NCBI RefSeq assembly: GCF_905404315.1 | Contig: NC_066310.1 | Span: 4,216,001 to 4,280,000, forward strand | Origin: Leptidea sinapis | Lineage: Eukaryota; Arthropoda; Insecta; Lepidoptera; Pieridae | Length of the DNA: 64,000 nt | Direction of reading: 5' to 3' | Shown here: positions 1 to 10,979 of the stretch, piece by piece | How positions within the stretch are numbered: position 1 is the stretch's first letter | Layout: the number at the start of each line of letters is the position of its first letter | Notes under the pieces: generated by a model | Told to the model about the DNA's origin: nothing | The model's database searches: none | Seen by the model: the letters and a program-made list of their open reading frames with translations, nothing else | Program-made: the position numbers and the translations under genes

Positions 1-64
1 TATCTAACATGACATAGTTTTGTTTGTTTTGTAAAGAAAATTGTATTATGTTTGCAATAAATTA

Positions 65-518
65 TTTTTTTTTTTTTTTTTTTATGGCATAGGAGGACAA
101 ACGAGCGTACGGGTCACCTGGTGTTAAGTGATCACCGCCGCCCACACTCTCCTGCAACACCAGAGGAAGCACAAGAGCGTTGCCGGCCTTTAAGGAAGGT
201 GTACGCGCTTTTCTTGAAGGTACCCATGTCGTATCGTCCCGGAAACACCGCACACGGAAGCTCATTCCACAGCTTCGTGGTACGAGGAAGAAAGCTCCTT
301 GAAAACCGCACTGTGGAGGACCGCCACACATCCAGATGGTGGGGATGAAATCCTAACTTGTGGCGTGTCGTGCGAAGGTGGAATTCGGCGGCAGGAATCA
401 GGTTGAACAGCTCTTCGGAACACTCCCCGTGATAGATGCGGTAGAAAACACACAATGAAGCGACGTCTCTACGCAACGCCAAATGATCCAGCCGTTCACA
501 GAGTACTGGGTTCCCGAA
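65..518 (-). mobile_element. J1 Jockey-like non-LTR retrotransposon, 5'-truncated 3' end
   Basis: Read on the minus strand, a 116-residue open frame (482 to 132) contains RIYHGECSEEL, RTTKLWNELPCAVFPGRYD and LKGRQRS, the C-terminal tail of a Jockey-type reverse transcriptase polyprotein. A poly-T run at about 65-83 is the element's A-tail. The catalytic RT domain is absent, so this is a dead, 5'-truncated insertion. It splits a repeat whose two halves lie at 1-64 and 519-625 and whose intact paralog is at 63237-63412. The frame is unusually well preserved, which suggests a fairly young copy. Family assignment is from the protein pattern and the shared copy at 36130-37259. Confidence 0.8.
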
Positions 519-625
519 AAATGCTTCTTATTCTGATTGAAAACTATGCCGATCTTGTACGGGAGAGGTAACCCAGCTCCGCTCGATTCCTCAAGGCCAT
601 CGGCTCGGTCCCCAGCCTTAAAAGG
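519..625 (+). repeat. R3 repeat (right half; left half at 1-64)
   Basis: The sequence containing GCTCCGCTCGATTCCTCAAGG recurs at 14836-14930 and 63237-63412. The first 64 bases of the window match 63237-63300, so J1 was inserted in the middle of this repeat. No coding potential was seen. Confidence 0.7.
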
Positions 626-804
626 GCAATTGTTGAATATCTTCCCGATTCTCTGCTCATCATAAGCAGCTTTATAAATCTAATCTAAAAATATTTGAGT
701 AAAGGTCGAGTAATTTGCTTAAGCCATAAAAGACGGACAAATATAAAGTCACAAACAGAAGTAATATAAGTATGGGTTAAATTAAAGTTTACTATAAAGA
801 TTTA

Positions 805-1050
805 CGGACTTTCAAATAAACTTGGTATAAAGTTATCTGATGATAAACAAAGAATATGCAAAATGTTTACAATATCGTTGACAACACTGTCAATACAATG
901 ATAATTCTGAGGTTTTCCGAATGACGACCTGCCTCGCAAATAAACGCGGGAAACGTTATAGGTCCGAATAAACCATTCGTAAACAAAATGTCTTTTAATT
1001 GTAAACACTTTCATATTCTTGGTTTTTGCTTAGTTATAACTTTATAATTT
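805..1050. mobile_element. Palindromic MITE (family A), copy 1
   Basis: The left end reads AAATAAACTTGGTATAAAGT and the right end carries its approximate reverse complement, with similarity extending some 70 bases inward. A second copy in the opposite orientation lies at 8710-8972. It is non-coding and has the form of a non-autonomous DNA transposon. The right end is eroded. Confidence 0.65.
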
Positions 1051-1317
1051 TTAACTTAATAATATTTTTTCAATTTTATTTGTAAGGCTGTTAGACGATA
1101 TATAATCTTGACACTTGCCGTCAACGACGTAGCTCCTTGACTACTCTTAAAGTTAACAAAGACAGCTCTAATGAGGGACAAGACAGGAGGTTGCGAGGCC
1201 GGGATCATACAGACACGAGAGTTCCTGTGAAGTTGACTTCTTGACACGATTTCACAAGAGATCATAAGGTTTTATCTTATCTTCTAGTCTAATGATACGA
1301 AGATATTCACGGTTTGT

Positions 1318-1484
1318 ACGTTTGGATGTTTGTTACTCAATCACTGTTTTATCATTTTATTTCGGTTTTCAAGAAAACTATCTTCCACGTACTACAAAGC
1401 TGTGGAATGAATTTCACTGTGCAGTGGTTCCGTACGATACGACATGGGTACCTTCAAAAAAAGCGCGTACACCTTCTTTAAAGG
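1318..1484 (+). mobile_element. J1 fragment, abutting S1
   Basis: It encodes the J1 signature LPRTTKLWNE and YDTTWVPSKKARTPSL in degenerate form. It stops abruptly at 1484, where an S1 element in the opposite orientation starts. Confidence 0.65.
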
Positions 1485-1772
1485 AGGCTCCTTTGCACAG
1501 GATGCCCGTTAAATTATGGATACCACAACGGCGCCTGTGTGCCATTACTGTGCTTCGGTCTGAAGGGCGCCGTAACTAGTAAATTACTGGGCAAATGAGA
1601 CTTAACATCTTATGTCTCAAGGTGACGAGCGCAGCTGTAGTGCCGCTCAGAATTATTGGGGTCTTTCAAGAATCCTGAGTGGCACTGCATTGTAATGGGC
1701 AGGGCGTATCAACTACCATCAGCTGAACGTCCTGCACGTCTCGTCCCTTATTTTCACAAAATTTTTGTTTTT
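1485..1772 (-). mobile_element. S1 repeat (A-tailed, non-coding)
   Basis: It matches the S1 consensus seen best at 21711-22025: GGAGGCTCCTTTGCACAGGA start, GAAGGGCGCCGTA, the hairpin arms around CTGAGCGGCAC, and an A-rich end following CTCGTCCCTTATTTTCA. Confidence 0.75.
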
Positions 1773-1864
1773 GTTGTTGTACTAAAATTTTGTAATGTAG
1801 AAGTACTATAACTTTTAGTTAGGTATTACGGTATTAACCGTAGTATCAATGCATGCACGGTGTT

Positions 1865-2212
1865 AACCTATATCTATATAAAAAAAAATGAATTGCTGTT
1901 CGTTAGTCTCGCTTAAAACTCGAGAATGGCTGGACCGTTTTGGCTAATTTTGATCTTGAATTATTTGTGGAAGTCCAGAGAAGGTTTAAAAAGTGAATAA
2001 ATATGAAAATGTTCAGAATAAAAAATAAACAACAATTTTATTTTTCCTTTGATGTGTTCCCCGCCTAGTTTAAAATGAATAACTTATTAGAATCTTTGTA
2101 TCTTTCTAACTTTCTCAGGAGGTAAAAAACAAACTTAATTTTAGCTACAGTTGGTAGAATAACTACTAATGTTAACTATGATGGCAATACAACGTTTGCT
2201 GGGTCAGCTAGT
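1865..2212 (-). mobile_element. H1-type repeat ending GGGTCAGCTAG
   Basis: One end contains the motif seen as GGTCCAGCCGTTCTCGAG at 47200 in inverted form, and the other end is AACGTTTGCTGGGTCAGCTAG. The same ends bound the element at 46714-47265. It is non-coding. The CTAG end is compatible with a Helitron 3' terminus, but other origins are possible. Confidence 0.5.
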
Positions 2213-2374
2213 TGGTTATACAATTAGTAATAGTTCTGTACACTTTTGTTGCTTTTTTATAAGTTTTATTGTAATAACTGCTGGTAGACCCTAATCCAAA
2301 TAAATAAATAAGCTATACGTTTTCTGTTCTAAATCTATGCAACAGACAGAGCCTACAGATGTATATAGTCTTCT

Positions 2375-3160
2375 TCTTCGGCGTTACACCCTTGTCAGAG
2401 TGGTCCTGGTCGTCACGTCGAGGTTAGTGATCTGTTTCACAATGCGACGCCACTCGTCGCGAACTGCCGCTCTTCTCGTGCATTCATGCAGAGTAACGTC
2501 GACAGCTTGCCTCACTTGGTCCGTCCACCTCATCGGGGACCTGCCTCGTGGTCTAGTGCCCTCGACTTTACCCTGCACTATTAAGCGTTCTATGGAGTCT
2601 TCCACGTCGCGATACCCGAAGAAAGTGAGAATGCGAGCTAGTACGGTAGTTGACAGCCTCTGTTTGATGCCGAGCTCCCGAAGAATGGACTCATTGGTTC
2701 GGAATTCCGTCTACGGTATACCGAGCATTCTTCTCCAGCACCACATCTCAAGAGCATTGATCTTTTTCTTCTCACTTTCTCGTAGGGTCCATGTCTCAGC
2801 AGCGTAGAGGAATATGGGGAATATGAGAGCCGCACAAGTCGTATTTTGGTGGTTTTTGTGATATTGCGATCCTTCCATATTTTCCTCAGTTTATCCATAG
2901 CCGATCTGGAGATTGCCATGCGTCCTTTGATTTCGTCTATGCAGCCGCCATTATTTGAAATCAGTGCCCCCAGGCATATGTAAGTAGGCACTACCTCGCA
3001 ATTTGCTACTTTCTTAATGATGTATGTAGAAAAGATAAAATTGATCGGACTCTTCAACTTCTCAAGTTCCCGCTCAACTAACATTTGGCATACTTTACGA
3101 AAGCTACGATTAAACACATGCAGCTGAAATTGGAAGCAAATCCCATTGTTTACCAAATTT
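2375..3160 (-). pseudogene. RTE-clade non-LTR retrotransposon, broken RT C-terminus
   Basis: On the minus strand the frame from 3156 reads TYICLGALISNNGGCIDEIKGRMAI and then RSAMDKLRKIWKDRN, which is the region after the RT catalytic core of RTE-type elements. After frameshifts near 2650-2850 it continues as EDSIERLIVQGKVEGTRPRG and RSPMRWTDQVRQA. Together these give the usual RTE C-terminus (clone colonies, WCWRRML-like region, RGRSPMRWTD). At least two frame breaks make it a pseudogene. Fragments of the same broad type occur at 33465-33750 and 59955-60345. The long plus-strand frame here is only an antisense shadow. Confidence 0.75.
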
Positions 3161-3439
3161 GTGTATTTGTTTTCATTTCCTGCACGTTGCTATTTGGTGG
3201 CACAGCGTTGGATTGTGTTATGAAACTTTAGACGAAATGAATTAAGCCTCGCATAACACTTACATAGTGATTTATATTATGTTAAGCTTAGCTAAATGTG
3301 ATACGTCAGTCGGCAACGAGCGAGTAAGATGTTGGCAGATAAATGGTCAAGGCTGGAACATTCAGAAAATGTGGGTTTTTAATGGTAAAAAGGCGTTAGT
3401 TATGAATATTTTTGAAGTGAAGAATTTCTACCTGTATGA

Positions 3440-3722
3440 CATGACCTGACGAGCAGGACGTGCAGCTGATGGTAATACGATACGCCCTGCCCATTACAAT
3501 GTAGTGCCGCAAAGGATTCGGCAGGATAAACATCCCAAAAATTCTGATTGGTACTGCAAGTGCGCTTGTCTCCTTGAGACATAAGATGCTAAGTCTCATT
3601 TGCCCAGTAATTTCACTAGCTACGGCGCCCTTCTAACCGAAACTACACATTACTGCTTCGTGGTAGAAATAGGCGCTGTTGTGGTAGTATAATCTAGCCG
3701 GCATCATGTAGAATGGAGAATC
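3440..3722 (+). mobile_element. S1 repeat (reverse complement of its A-tailed form)
   Basis: It contains GCAGGACGTGCAGCTGATGG, CCCAAAAATTCTGA, CCTTGAGACATAAGATG and TAGCCGGCATC in the S1 order. It is moderately diverged, and the hairpin arms are partly decayed. Confidence 0.7.
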
Positions 3723-3734
3723 CTACTAGTGATT

Positions 3735-3915
3735 TGTGAAAACCCGCTTGCCTCGCACAGCCACTTTGTGGAATCAATTACTGGCTTCAGTTTTCCAAAA
3801 TCGATACGACTAAGGGACCTTCAAACATAGATCATTAGATCATACTACCAAATTAAAGGCCGGCAACGCATCACTTGTGTGTCTCTCACCCCTGGTGTTG
3901 CAGATGTCCATCGGT
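3735..3915 (+). mobile_element. Jockey-like 3' end related to J1
   Basis: Degenerate translation gives TATLWNQLLASVFQNRYD followed by a KAGNAS-like stretch, parallel to J1's TKLWNELPCAVFPGRYD...LKGRQRS. A related copy is at 38790-39240. Confidence 0.55.
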
Positions 3916-4771
3916 GGTTGTCTAAGGTTTTCATATATGTAAGTATGGTAATTATACTAAAAAGTGTAATTACTATAGATGTGTCAGTGTCGCTACAGCT
4001 CGAGACTTGAAGAAACAGTTAGGAATGAAATCTAAGCGCCGGGGCATATCTCGAGAGTCGCAGGTTATAAGTGTTGGTATTAAAATTAAATTTGTATATT
4101 AACCGCTTAACAATTTCAAAGGCAGAATCGGGCACCTACTTATCGAACGCTCACGAACTTCGATTAGTAATAAAGATAGACAATAGTCAAACCGTATATA
4201 GGATCGTATTAAATCTCGGGCATAGACAAACACATGACTGTCATCGTGACAACTAGATTCATTCATTACCTCTACCGTTCTATCAATAAGGCATATAATT
4301 GCTTGACGTCAATCGCTTTATTGGCTACCGGTTGATTTATATCAACAGATTAATGAGTAATGAATTATTGATGGCACAGGTTAGTTATGGATAAGTCTCA
4401 CTGTAAAAGGAAACCGGCCAAGTGTGATTCTTTTTTTTTGTCGTATAAGATTTGGTCGAATTGTATTGTTCGTGTGATAATTTTAGTTTAATATCTGTTA
4501 ATACACTTTGATGTAGGTATTTCTTTTATGACAGGAGAAAAAAAAGAGATTTACGTACTTAATTAGCATTTAAGGCTGAGATAGAACGTACTTAGACTCT
4601 TCTCAGACTTTACTTCCGTAAAACTGAACTAAGGCTGAGTGTAAACTTAGCATAATCTTTCGTTTTTATAGTCATTTGACATATTAAATTTTGCTGAGCT
4701 TAACATGAGACAGCCCAATGCAACATTCAAGTTTGAATTTAATCACACTCAGCAAAGTGGAAGCCAAACTT
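3916..4771. other. Unassigned AT-rich stretch
   Basis: No gene was recognised. One short ORF at 4071-4256 has no recognisable domain. Confidence 0.4.
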
Positions 4772-5058
4772 GCCAGTGGGAGGCTCCTTTTTGCACAGGT
4801 TGCTGGCTAGATTATGGGTACCACAATGGCGCCTATTTCTGCCTTGAAGCAGTAATATGTAAGCATTACTATGTTTCGGTCTGAAGGGCGCCGTAGCTTG
4901 TGAAATTACTGGGCAAATGAGACTTTACTTGTGTCTCAAGGTGACGAGCGCAGTTGTAGTGCCGCTCAGAATGTTTGGGTTTTTTCAATAATCAGGGCGT
5001 ATCAATTACCATCAGCTGAACGTGCTGCTCGTCTCGACCCTTATTTTCAAAAAAAAAG
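4772..5058 (-). mobile_element. S1 repeat
   Basis: It starts CCAGTGGGAGGCTCCTTTTTG, contains GAAGGGCGCCGTAGCTTGTG, and ends CTCGACCCTTATTTTCAAAA. Most of the element is present. Confidence 0.75.
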
Positions 5059-5148
5059 TGTTCCTTAATTAATATCTCAGCAAAGTCTAACTACGCTCTA
5101 TCGATCCCACTCTAAGAGTCAACTTACTTACAGAATATCCTAAAAAAA

Positions 5149-5245
5149 CGTCGGTGGCTCAATGGATAGAACCTTTCCCTTTAATCACGGGGTCCCCGGT
5201 TCGATCATTGCCTCTTTGTTAAAAGATGTATGGAACAAATAAAAG
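5149..5245 (+). mobile_element. tRNA-derived SINE head
   Basis: A pol III A box, TGGCTCAATGG (5155-5165), and a B box, GGTTCGATCAT (5198-5208), have tRNA spacing. The cloverleaf is not intact, so this is a SINE promoter rather than a tRNA gene. A tail of unknown origin follows. Confidence 0.55.
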
Positions 5246-5489
5246 GCTTAATATCTACAGTAGAGTCAATCCAGTATTGTCTTGTCAGATTGATTGTCAT
5301 TGTTTTTGACAGTTTGATGTCATAATAAACGTTTAGAATGTCTTATCGTTACAATCGCAAATTAAATATTGCATTTGTTTAACAAGTCACTTAATATTTA
5401 CTTGGCAAATGTACCTGGATTTAAAATCAATAAAATGAGTGATAGTTTAGATTTTATCCGTTGCGAATTTATGTAAATATATTTGATAA

Positions 5490-5560
5490 TGTATGTCTTG
5501 ATTCATTTAAGGCGGATTACACACATGGCTGTTCGAAAGCGTTTCATAGAAGCTTCATAT
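5490..5560 (+). repeat. Short dispersed repeat (copy 1 of 3)
   Basis: TCTTGATTC..GTAAGGCGGATYACACACA followed by GGCTGTTCGAAAGCGTTT recurs at 6880-6950 and 6991-7061. No function is apparent. The flanks 5246-5489 and 5561-6599 hold no recognisable gene. Confidence 0.55.
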
Positions 5561-6599
5561 TTTAAATAATTTTTCTTTACTTATACAGTATGGTCTGTAT
5601 ACCTATGAAATAAATAAAAATATAGATAATACTAGTCCACAGAACTATCGCAAAATTAATTATTTAATTAAAAACTTTAAATTGAAAAAGTGAAATTTTC
5701 AAACAAAATAAATATTAAAATAAATATACTAAGAATTAGCAGTACTGTACAGACGACGTACATTGACCTCTGGATTGTCGGCTTCACCTTTGATTAATTG
5801 TTTGATTATTTGCGACGAAATAAAAATTCTCTATGTTCATTCTTACGAACACTTTTTTATTTCGGTATAAATGAACTGAACTGTAAATTCAATATTGTGC
5901 ATCTTGTTTTATATTCTAAATAACTCACCCGTGTTCGCAAACTTCAAAGAAAAACTAAATGTCACATTTACCGTAAAAGCAATAACAATTAACAAACTTA
6001 AAAACATAATTTACACATGTACACACATACACATACAGTAGAAAGTGTCCATTTCAGCTTGATTCCTTCGAAAGGCAAACACATAATCTATTTGCCCAGA
6101 AGACGCGCGATACACTGGTTACTGATTAGTGATGACTGAAGTGCTAAACATTCAAATAACGAAAAAAATAAGCCTTTAATAGGGAATACCACACAATTAT
6201 AGTTTTTTACCATTATTTAGCATCCATTACGAAATACCAAGGATAGGATATAATAGGATACAACTATTTTTGTGTTATTCGAACGTTATTATAATTTTAA
6301 CAAATTATAAATTTATAATTTGTAGTTATCGGTCGACAGCATGACTCTGTCACATCAAAAAACCCTTTTGGTCACCCACAACTCACAAAACAGTAGTTTC
6401 GTAAGTTAAATCGTAAAAAAATACTTGCTAGAAGTTCATTAAATGACTCGTTCGGATTAAGTTCCTCACTCGCTCAGAATAATGAAAGAATAATAATATG
6501 GGTAGGTGTGTTTATTGGGGAGGACAACTGCTGTCAATGTTTCGGCAATTTCAAGGGTAGGGTGTACTCTCTGGCTGCGAGTAGATTATGAAGACCACG

Positions 6600-6855
6600 T
6601 CCGGTCATGTCTACAGGTCATCTGGAAGGTGTCAAGGAAGCCAAATTGGCTTCAATGAAGCTAGGGGTCATTAATAGATCACGGTAATACTTCAAGCTGA
6701 CCTAAATTCTAGCGCACTCCAAAAGCGCAGGAACACCAGATACTGCCTGTATTGTTGTCACCTCTGGTCGGACGCACCCCAGTATCAGCTAGAACCTAAT
6801 GCCCGCGTGCAACGCATAACTGCTCGAATTGTCGGGGGTGCTCTGTGAACGAATA
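6600..6855 (+). mobile_element. J1 internal fragment, degenerate
   Basis: It matches the J1 region around 36750-36840 (CAAATTGGCTT, GCTCGAATTGTCGGGG, GTGCTCTGTGAACG). It retains the piece between them, with a degenerate CHLWSDAPQYQLEP-like translation that is deleted from the 36130-37259 copy. Stops interrupt every frame. Confidence 0.65.
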
Positions 6856-6879
6856 CAATTCTATTTCTACAAATTAATA

Positions 6880-7061
6880 AAGTGTGTCTTGATTCAAGTA
6901 AGGCGGATCACACACAAGGCTGTTCAAGAGCGTTTAATAGATTGAACATATTCAAGATACATTTTTCATACATATGATAACTTATACAAGTTAATAATGT
7001 ATTTCTTGATTCAAGTAATCATCACTCATAAGCCTATTCGAAAGCGTTTTGTAGAAACAAC
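6880..7061 (+). repeat. Short dispersed repeat (copies 2 and 3)
   Basis: Two imperfect direct copies of the 5490-5560 unit lie about 110 bases apart. Confidence 0.5.
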
Positions 7062-7522
7062 AATAAATACCCTTTTTTTTAGACTTACGGTTACTCGTTT
7101 AATTTTGTAACAGATTTGCATGAAATAAAGGCGCTTCATTTACAGGAAAACAAAAAGCAACTACTATTTTGTAATGATGCTTCAGAAATATATTTTAAAA
7201 TGACCACTTTTTAAACGTATGCTGTTGGTGGTATAAGTTAGTATAAGTTTAAAAAAAGAAATTCGCTACTGTTATTTATAGTCAGACAGTAAGGCATTTT
7301 CCCAGTTAAACTCATTGAAAACTGCTTATTTCGTACCTATTTAACTTCTCGGTGCCTGTCCCGCAAGGTCATTACTCATTGATTCATTATGCATTACAAA
7401 AAATGTAAATTATCGCTCGGGGCACCAACTGAACAAGTCTCATGGTTTTCAACTATATGATTAATGTCTTCATATCGGACTTGATAATTTAATTCCCAAT
7501 TTATCAGAACCGTTAGCAAGAG

Positions 7523-7945
7523 TATTCAAATTCAAATATTTTTATTCAAAATAGGATGTGACATCACTTATTGTTTATTAAAAAAAACTACCACCCATGC
7601 CAAAATGAATGCCACAGGCCTGAGAAGAACGGGCGCAACAAACTCAGCGGGCTTTTTTTTTCATCTAAAATATGTTTACAAAGTAACATTGTACAATTAA
7701 CTTACTATTTAATAGCCTGAGGGCGGTCGCTCCATTCCCAATTTGAGGTATCATTAAGAAAGACATTTATGTTATAGTAACCTTTCCCACACAAACGTTT
7801 TTTAACAATTCTTTTGAATAACGTAATACTTTTGTTTTGAATATTTTTTGGGATCTTGTTGTAAAAGCATATACATCGCCCCACAAAAATCTTGCTACTC
7901 GACTTAGCCGAGTAGTAGGCATTATAAGCTTATGTCTGTACATAC
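7523..7945 (-). mobile_element. C1 CR1-like non-LTR 3' end
   Basis: On the minus strand, decayed coding for RCICFYNKIP and RIVKKRLCGKGYYNINVFLND precedes a 3' UTR with GCGCCCGTTCTTCTCA and an ATTTGAATTTGAAT-type tail. It is 5'-truncated. The homologous, longer copy is at 43250-44130. Confidence 0.7.
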
Positions 7946-8169
7946 ATATTTTATTATTTCTTATTTATTAAAATTGGGTTTTTTGAAGACAATTCGACCG
8001 ATTTTATGTAATCAGATGTATGAGTTCAAACAATCCTATATTTATGTACCTTTTCTTTCATTATATTTTACGAGCTGTGGATTTCCGCTGAACTCTATTA
8101 ATAACAATGAAAAACCATTAAAAGCATGACTTAATGTTATATTATTTCTAGATTTTTTTTTAATAAGTA

Positions 8170-8420
8170 TTAGATGAACAGCATGACATTGTCTGATGGT
8201 GAGTGCGCCTTGCCCATTACAATGCGTGTCGCTTTGGATTCTTGATTGAACTAAATATTCTGAGCGGCAATTGCGCTCGTCACTTTAAAACATTAGATGT
8301 TGTTTCATTAGCCCAATAAATTCACTAGTTACTTCGCACTAATCGAAACAACAATGCTTTTACATTACTGCTTCACGCCAGAAAAGGGGTTGCGCTGTGG
8401 TACCCACCTAGCCGGCATCC
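8170..8420 (+). mobile_element. S1 repeat, strongly diverged
   Basis: Recognisable by GCCCATTACAATGC, ATTCTGAGCGGCAATTGCGCT and TAGCCGGCATCCTG in the right order. Confidence 0.55.
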
Positions 8421-8709
8421 TGCCCAAATAACTTTTCTGGTATTTTCGTAGGCGTTGGTATTTTTATCATACTGCTTTTGACGTTCCCTCTTAGTTTGTG
8501 ACAATGCAACAATTCTCAGAATTAAAATAATTTGGTACTGCCGCGATTCCATGTTAGTTCTTTTATGGAATAAGAAGTAAGAATATAGGTTACCTGATGG
8601 TAAGTAATGGCCAACGCCCGTACTCTTCAACGTATCGTCATTTTAAGGTGGGTACACTCGTTTTATTTTAAATATGCTTTTATCATATTGAACTTATGAA
8701 AATCGCTTT

Positions 8710-8972
8710 CGGCCTTACAAATAAAATTGGCATAAAGTTATAACTAAGCATAAACCAAGAATATGTAAAATATTTACAAATAGACATTTTGCTTACGAAT
8801 GGTTTGTTCGGACGTATAAAGTTTCCCGCGTTTATTTGCAAGGCAGCTTGTCATTCGGAAAACTTCAGAATTATCATTGTACTGACAGTGTTGTCAACGA
8901 TATTGTAAACATTTTGCATTTTCTTTGTTTATCATCAGTTATAACTTTATACCAAGTTTATTTGTAAGGCCG
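8710..8972. mobile_element. Palindromic MITE (family A), copy 2
   Basis: Terminal inverted repeats begin CGGCCTTACAAATAAA and end TTTATTTGTAAGGCCG, and the arms stay similar for about 75 bases (TTGG(C/T)ATAAAGTTATAACT). The centre carries GTTTCCCGCGTTTATTTGC. It is non-coding. Confidence 0.8.
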
Positions 8973-9389
8973 TTTAAATACAAATTAGAAACCAACTAAC
9001 GCTTCGTCTACGAATCGCCTAAGTTCCGCAAATCGCTCAGCATTAGAAATGTTATTATTTAAATAAACTAATGTATTCATCGGTTGTCAGCTATAAAGCC
9101 GTGTTCTATCAAATAATTTATGGTGCGAATTTCAATATGATTGCAGTTAATTTATTTCGCAATAAGAGAACGCGACAGAAACTAGTCTGTGAGGTGCCGC
9201 GCCCCACGGCGTTGTGAGATGCAAATTATTTACTGTAAACTCGAATTAGTTTTTAATCTTGGCGTGAGTAGTGTGAGACATTTTTAGTCCAATTTATGTA
9301 GCTTCTTCTTTCAAAGTATCTTAAGAAGCTACTGTAATAACATATTTGTGTAGATTTAAGATAAGATTTTTGGCTTTGTTTACTTTTTT

Positions 9390-9815
9390 TTATATTTATG
9401 AGAAGCGACGTGAAGAATAACACCTTGACTTGATATTGATGTGCCCAGCCCATTGCAATGCAGTGCCACTCAGGATTATTTTTTTTATGAAAATAAGGAA
9501 CGAGGCGAGCAGAACGTTCAACTGATACAATTATTATATATGATAACAATGCAGTGCTGCTCAGGATTCTTGTAAAACCCAAAAATTCTGAGCGGCACTT
9601 ACAACTGCACCGTCACCTTGAGACATAAGATGTTAAGAGTCATTAGCCCATTAATCTCACTAGATACGGCGCTAGATTAATTAATTACAAGATTCTCGAA
9701 AAGCCAGAATTCTGAGCGTCATTGGAGGTATAAGATGTAGTCTCATCGGCCTAGTAGTGTCCGAGTAAAAGCTCGCTTATAACCGAAAAACAATATTGCT
9801 TGCATATTACTGTAG
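9390..9815 (+). mobile_element. S1 repeat interrupted by a second S1
   Basis: An outer S1 runs 9390-9479 and resumes at about 9690 (AGATTCTCGAAAAGCCAGAA). A second, better conserved S1 (about 9480-9675, beginning TTATGAAAATAAGG) sits between the halves, in the same orientation. Confidence 0.6.
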
Positions 9816-10247
9816 AAAAAGCCCTATCTTCCCCTTCACTCGCAGTATCCTCGTAACCAAATCTTTAGACATGCTTATTTTGTAAGTATAGTTTAACCCT
9901 TTGCAGAGATAATTGATTTTGGTTTCTTACTGAAGCAAGCAAATTAGTCCGAAGATATAACTTATTAATTCTTGCAGGTGTACTTCAAACAGAAAAGTCG
10001 AAAATAAAGGAGACCGAGAAGTAGAAATGATCAAATCCCTCATAATGTTCATTAGTCTAAAGTGGAAATTAGCCTTAATGCGTAAGTCAGTATACCGCTT
10101 CAAAAACCCCGCTTAACTACATCGCGCTCATTCTGGGACTTAAAAAACAGACTGTGTTTGACGCGTAATAATTTAAAACAAAAATTGTCTCCTCGCCTCG
10201 AAACAGTGGTGTTTTCGAATTTGAATTCGTATATACGTTTATTAGAT
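9816..10247. other. Unassigned stretch
   Basis: No gene or known repeat was recognised. Confidence 0.4.
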
Positions 10248-10368
10248 TCTTTAAAAGGTCGGCAACGCTCTTGTGATTCCTCTGTTGCTACAAGAAAGTA
10301 TGAGCTCGGTGAACACATACCATCAGATGACATATGTATGCTCGTTTGTCCTCTTCCATGAAAAATGG
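10248..10368 (+). mobile_element. J1-related 3' end fragment
   Basis: AAAAGGTCGGCAACGCTCTT, GTGATTCCTCTG and CTCGTTTGTCCTC follow the J1 3' terminal order with substitutions. Confidence 0.55.
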
Positions 10369-10429
10369 CTGAGATGTCACCAGCACTAACGCCCATCAAC
10401 ACTTCCCCCGGAACGGTACACTAGCACCG

Positions 10430-10540
10430 ATATTTGTGGACCCATCAAGGACCGCATCATACAGGCAATTAGGCAGTGCCTACCTAGTTATAAACCTAAA
10501 TAAATATAGCACTAGTGTTAAAGTTAATTTAGATCAATTT
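10430..10540 (+). repeat. Dispersed repeat R5, copy 1
   Basis: CAGGCAATTAGGCAGTGCC, CCTAAATAAATATAGCACT and GTGTTAAAGTTAATTTAG recur at 15320-15400. A second shared block (10668-10695 with 15446-15472) shows that both copies come from one longer unit. Confidence 0.55.
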
Positions 10541-10865
10541 GGTCCCGTTATTTTATAACCAATCTTCTATTATTACTCATAAAAATTTTTCTTACGATAG
10601 ATACTAAATACTCACAGTGAGGAATCTCTTCATATTCCAAAGCTCAACTACGACTAGTTACATCCACAGTACCTCACTAGAAAATCAATGCACGCCCCTG
10701 CCGTCAAGTATCATGACACCATGCTTACTGCTCGGCCAACCGGCTGCATGACCGCAATAAGAGCTGGTGCACCAAGCCCCGAGTGTTCACGGTCTGTTAG
10801 CGCGCACATTTCCGCGTGTCACAGTTCCGTTTATCAGTTACCACGCTTTATTGCCTCCTTGATTT

Positions 10866-10979
10866 ATGGCGAAACTATTAACATTAATAGGCTGGCTTTT
10901 GCGGGTGTGTGTTACTGTTATCGCTGTACTTGGACTGTGGGTTATATTATGGATTACTAAAGAAATAAGATTTAGCTGA
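10866..10979 (+). CDS. Possible 37-residue single-pass membrane micropeptide
   Basis: ATG at 10866 to TGA at 10977-10979 encodes MAKLLTLIGW, then a strongly hydrophobic run (VCVTVIAVLGLWVILWI) and a charged end (TKEIR). The composition is that of one transmembrane helix with flanking lysines and arginines. No splice donor is evident at its end. I recognise no family, and the neighbourhood is repeat-derived (R5 just upstream), so this may be chance or transposon-derived. A longer overlapping frame at 10688-10960 has no recognisable features. Confidence 0.2.
   Translation: MAKLLTLIGWLLRVCVTVIAVLGLWVILWITKEIRFS

Noticed and set aside
2337..2807. Long plus-strand ORF of 156 residues
   Set aside because: It is the antisense of an RTE retrotransposon C-terminus whose minus-strand translation has clear family motifs.
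5150..5215. Possible tRNA gene on the plus strand
   Set aside because: Only the pol III boxes fit; there is no intact cloverleaf.
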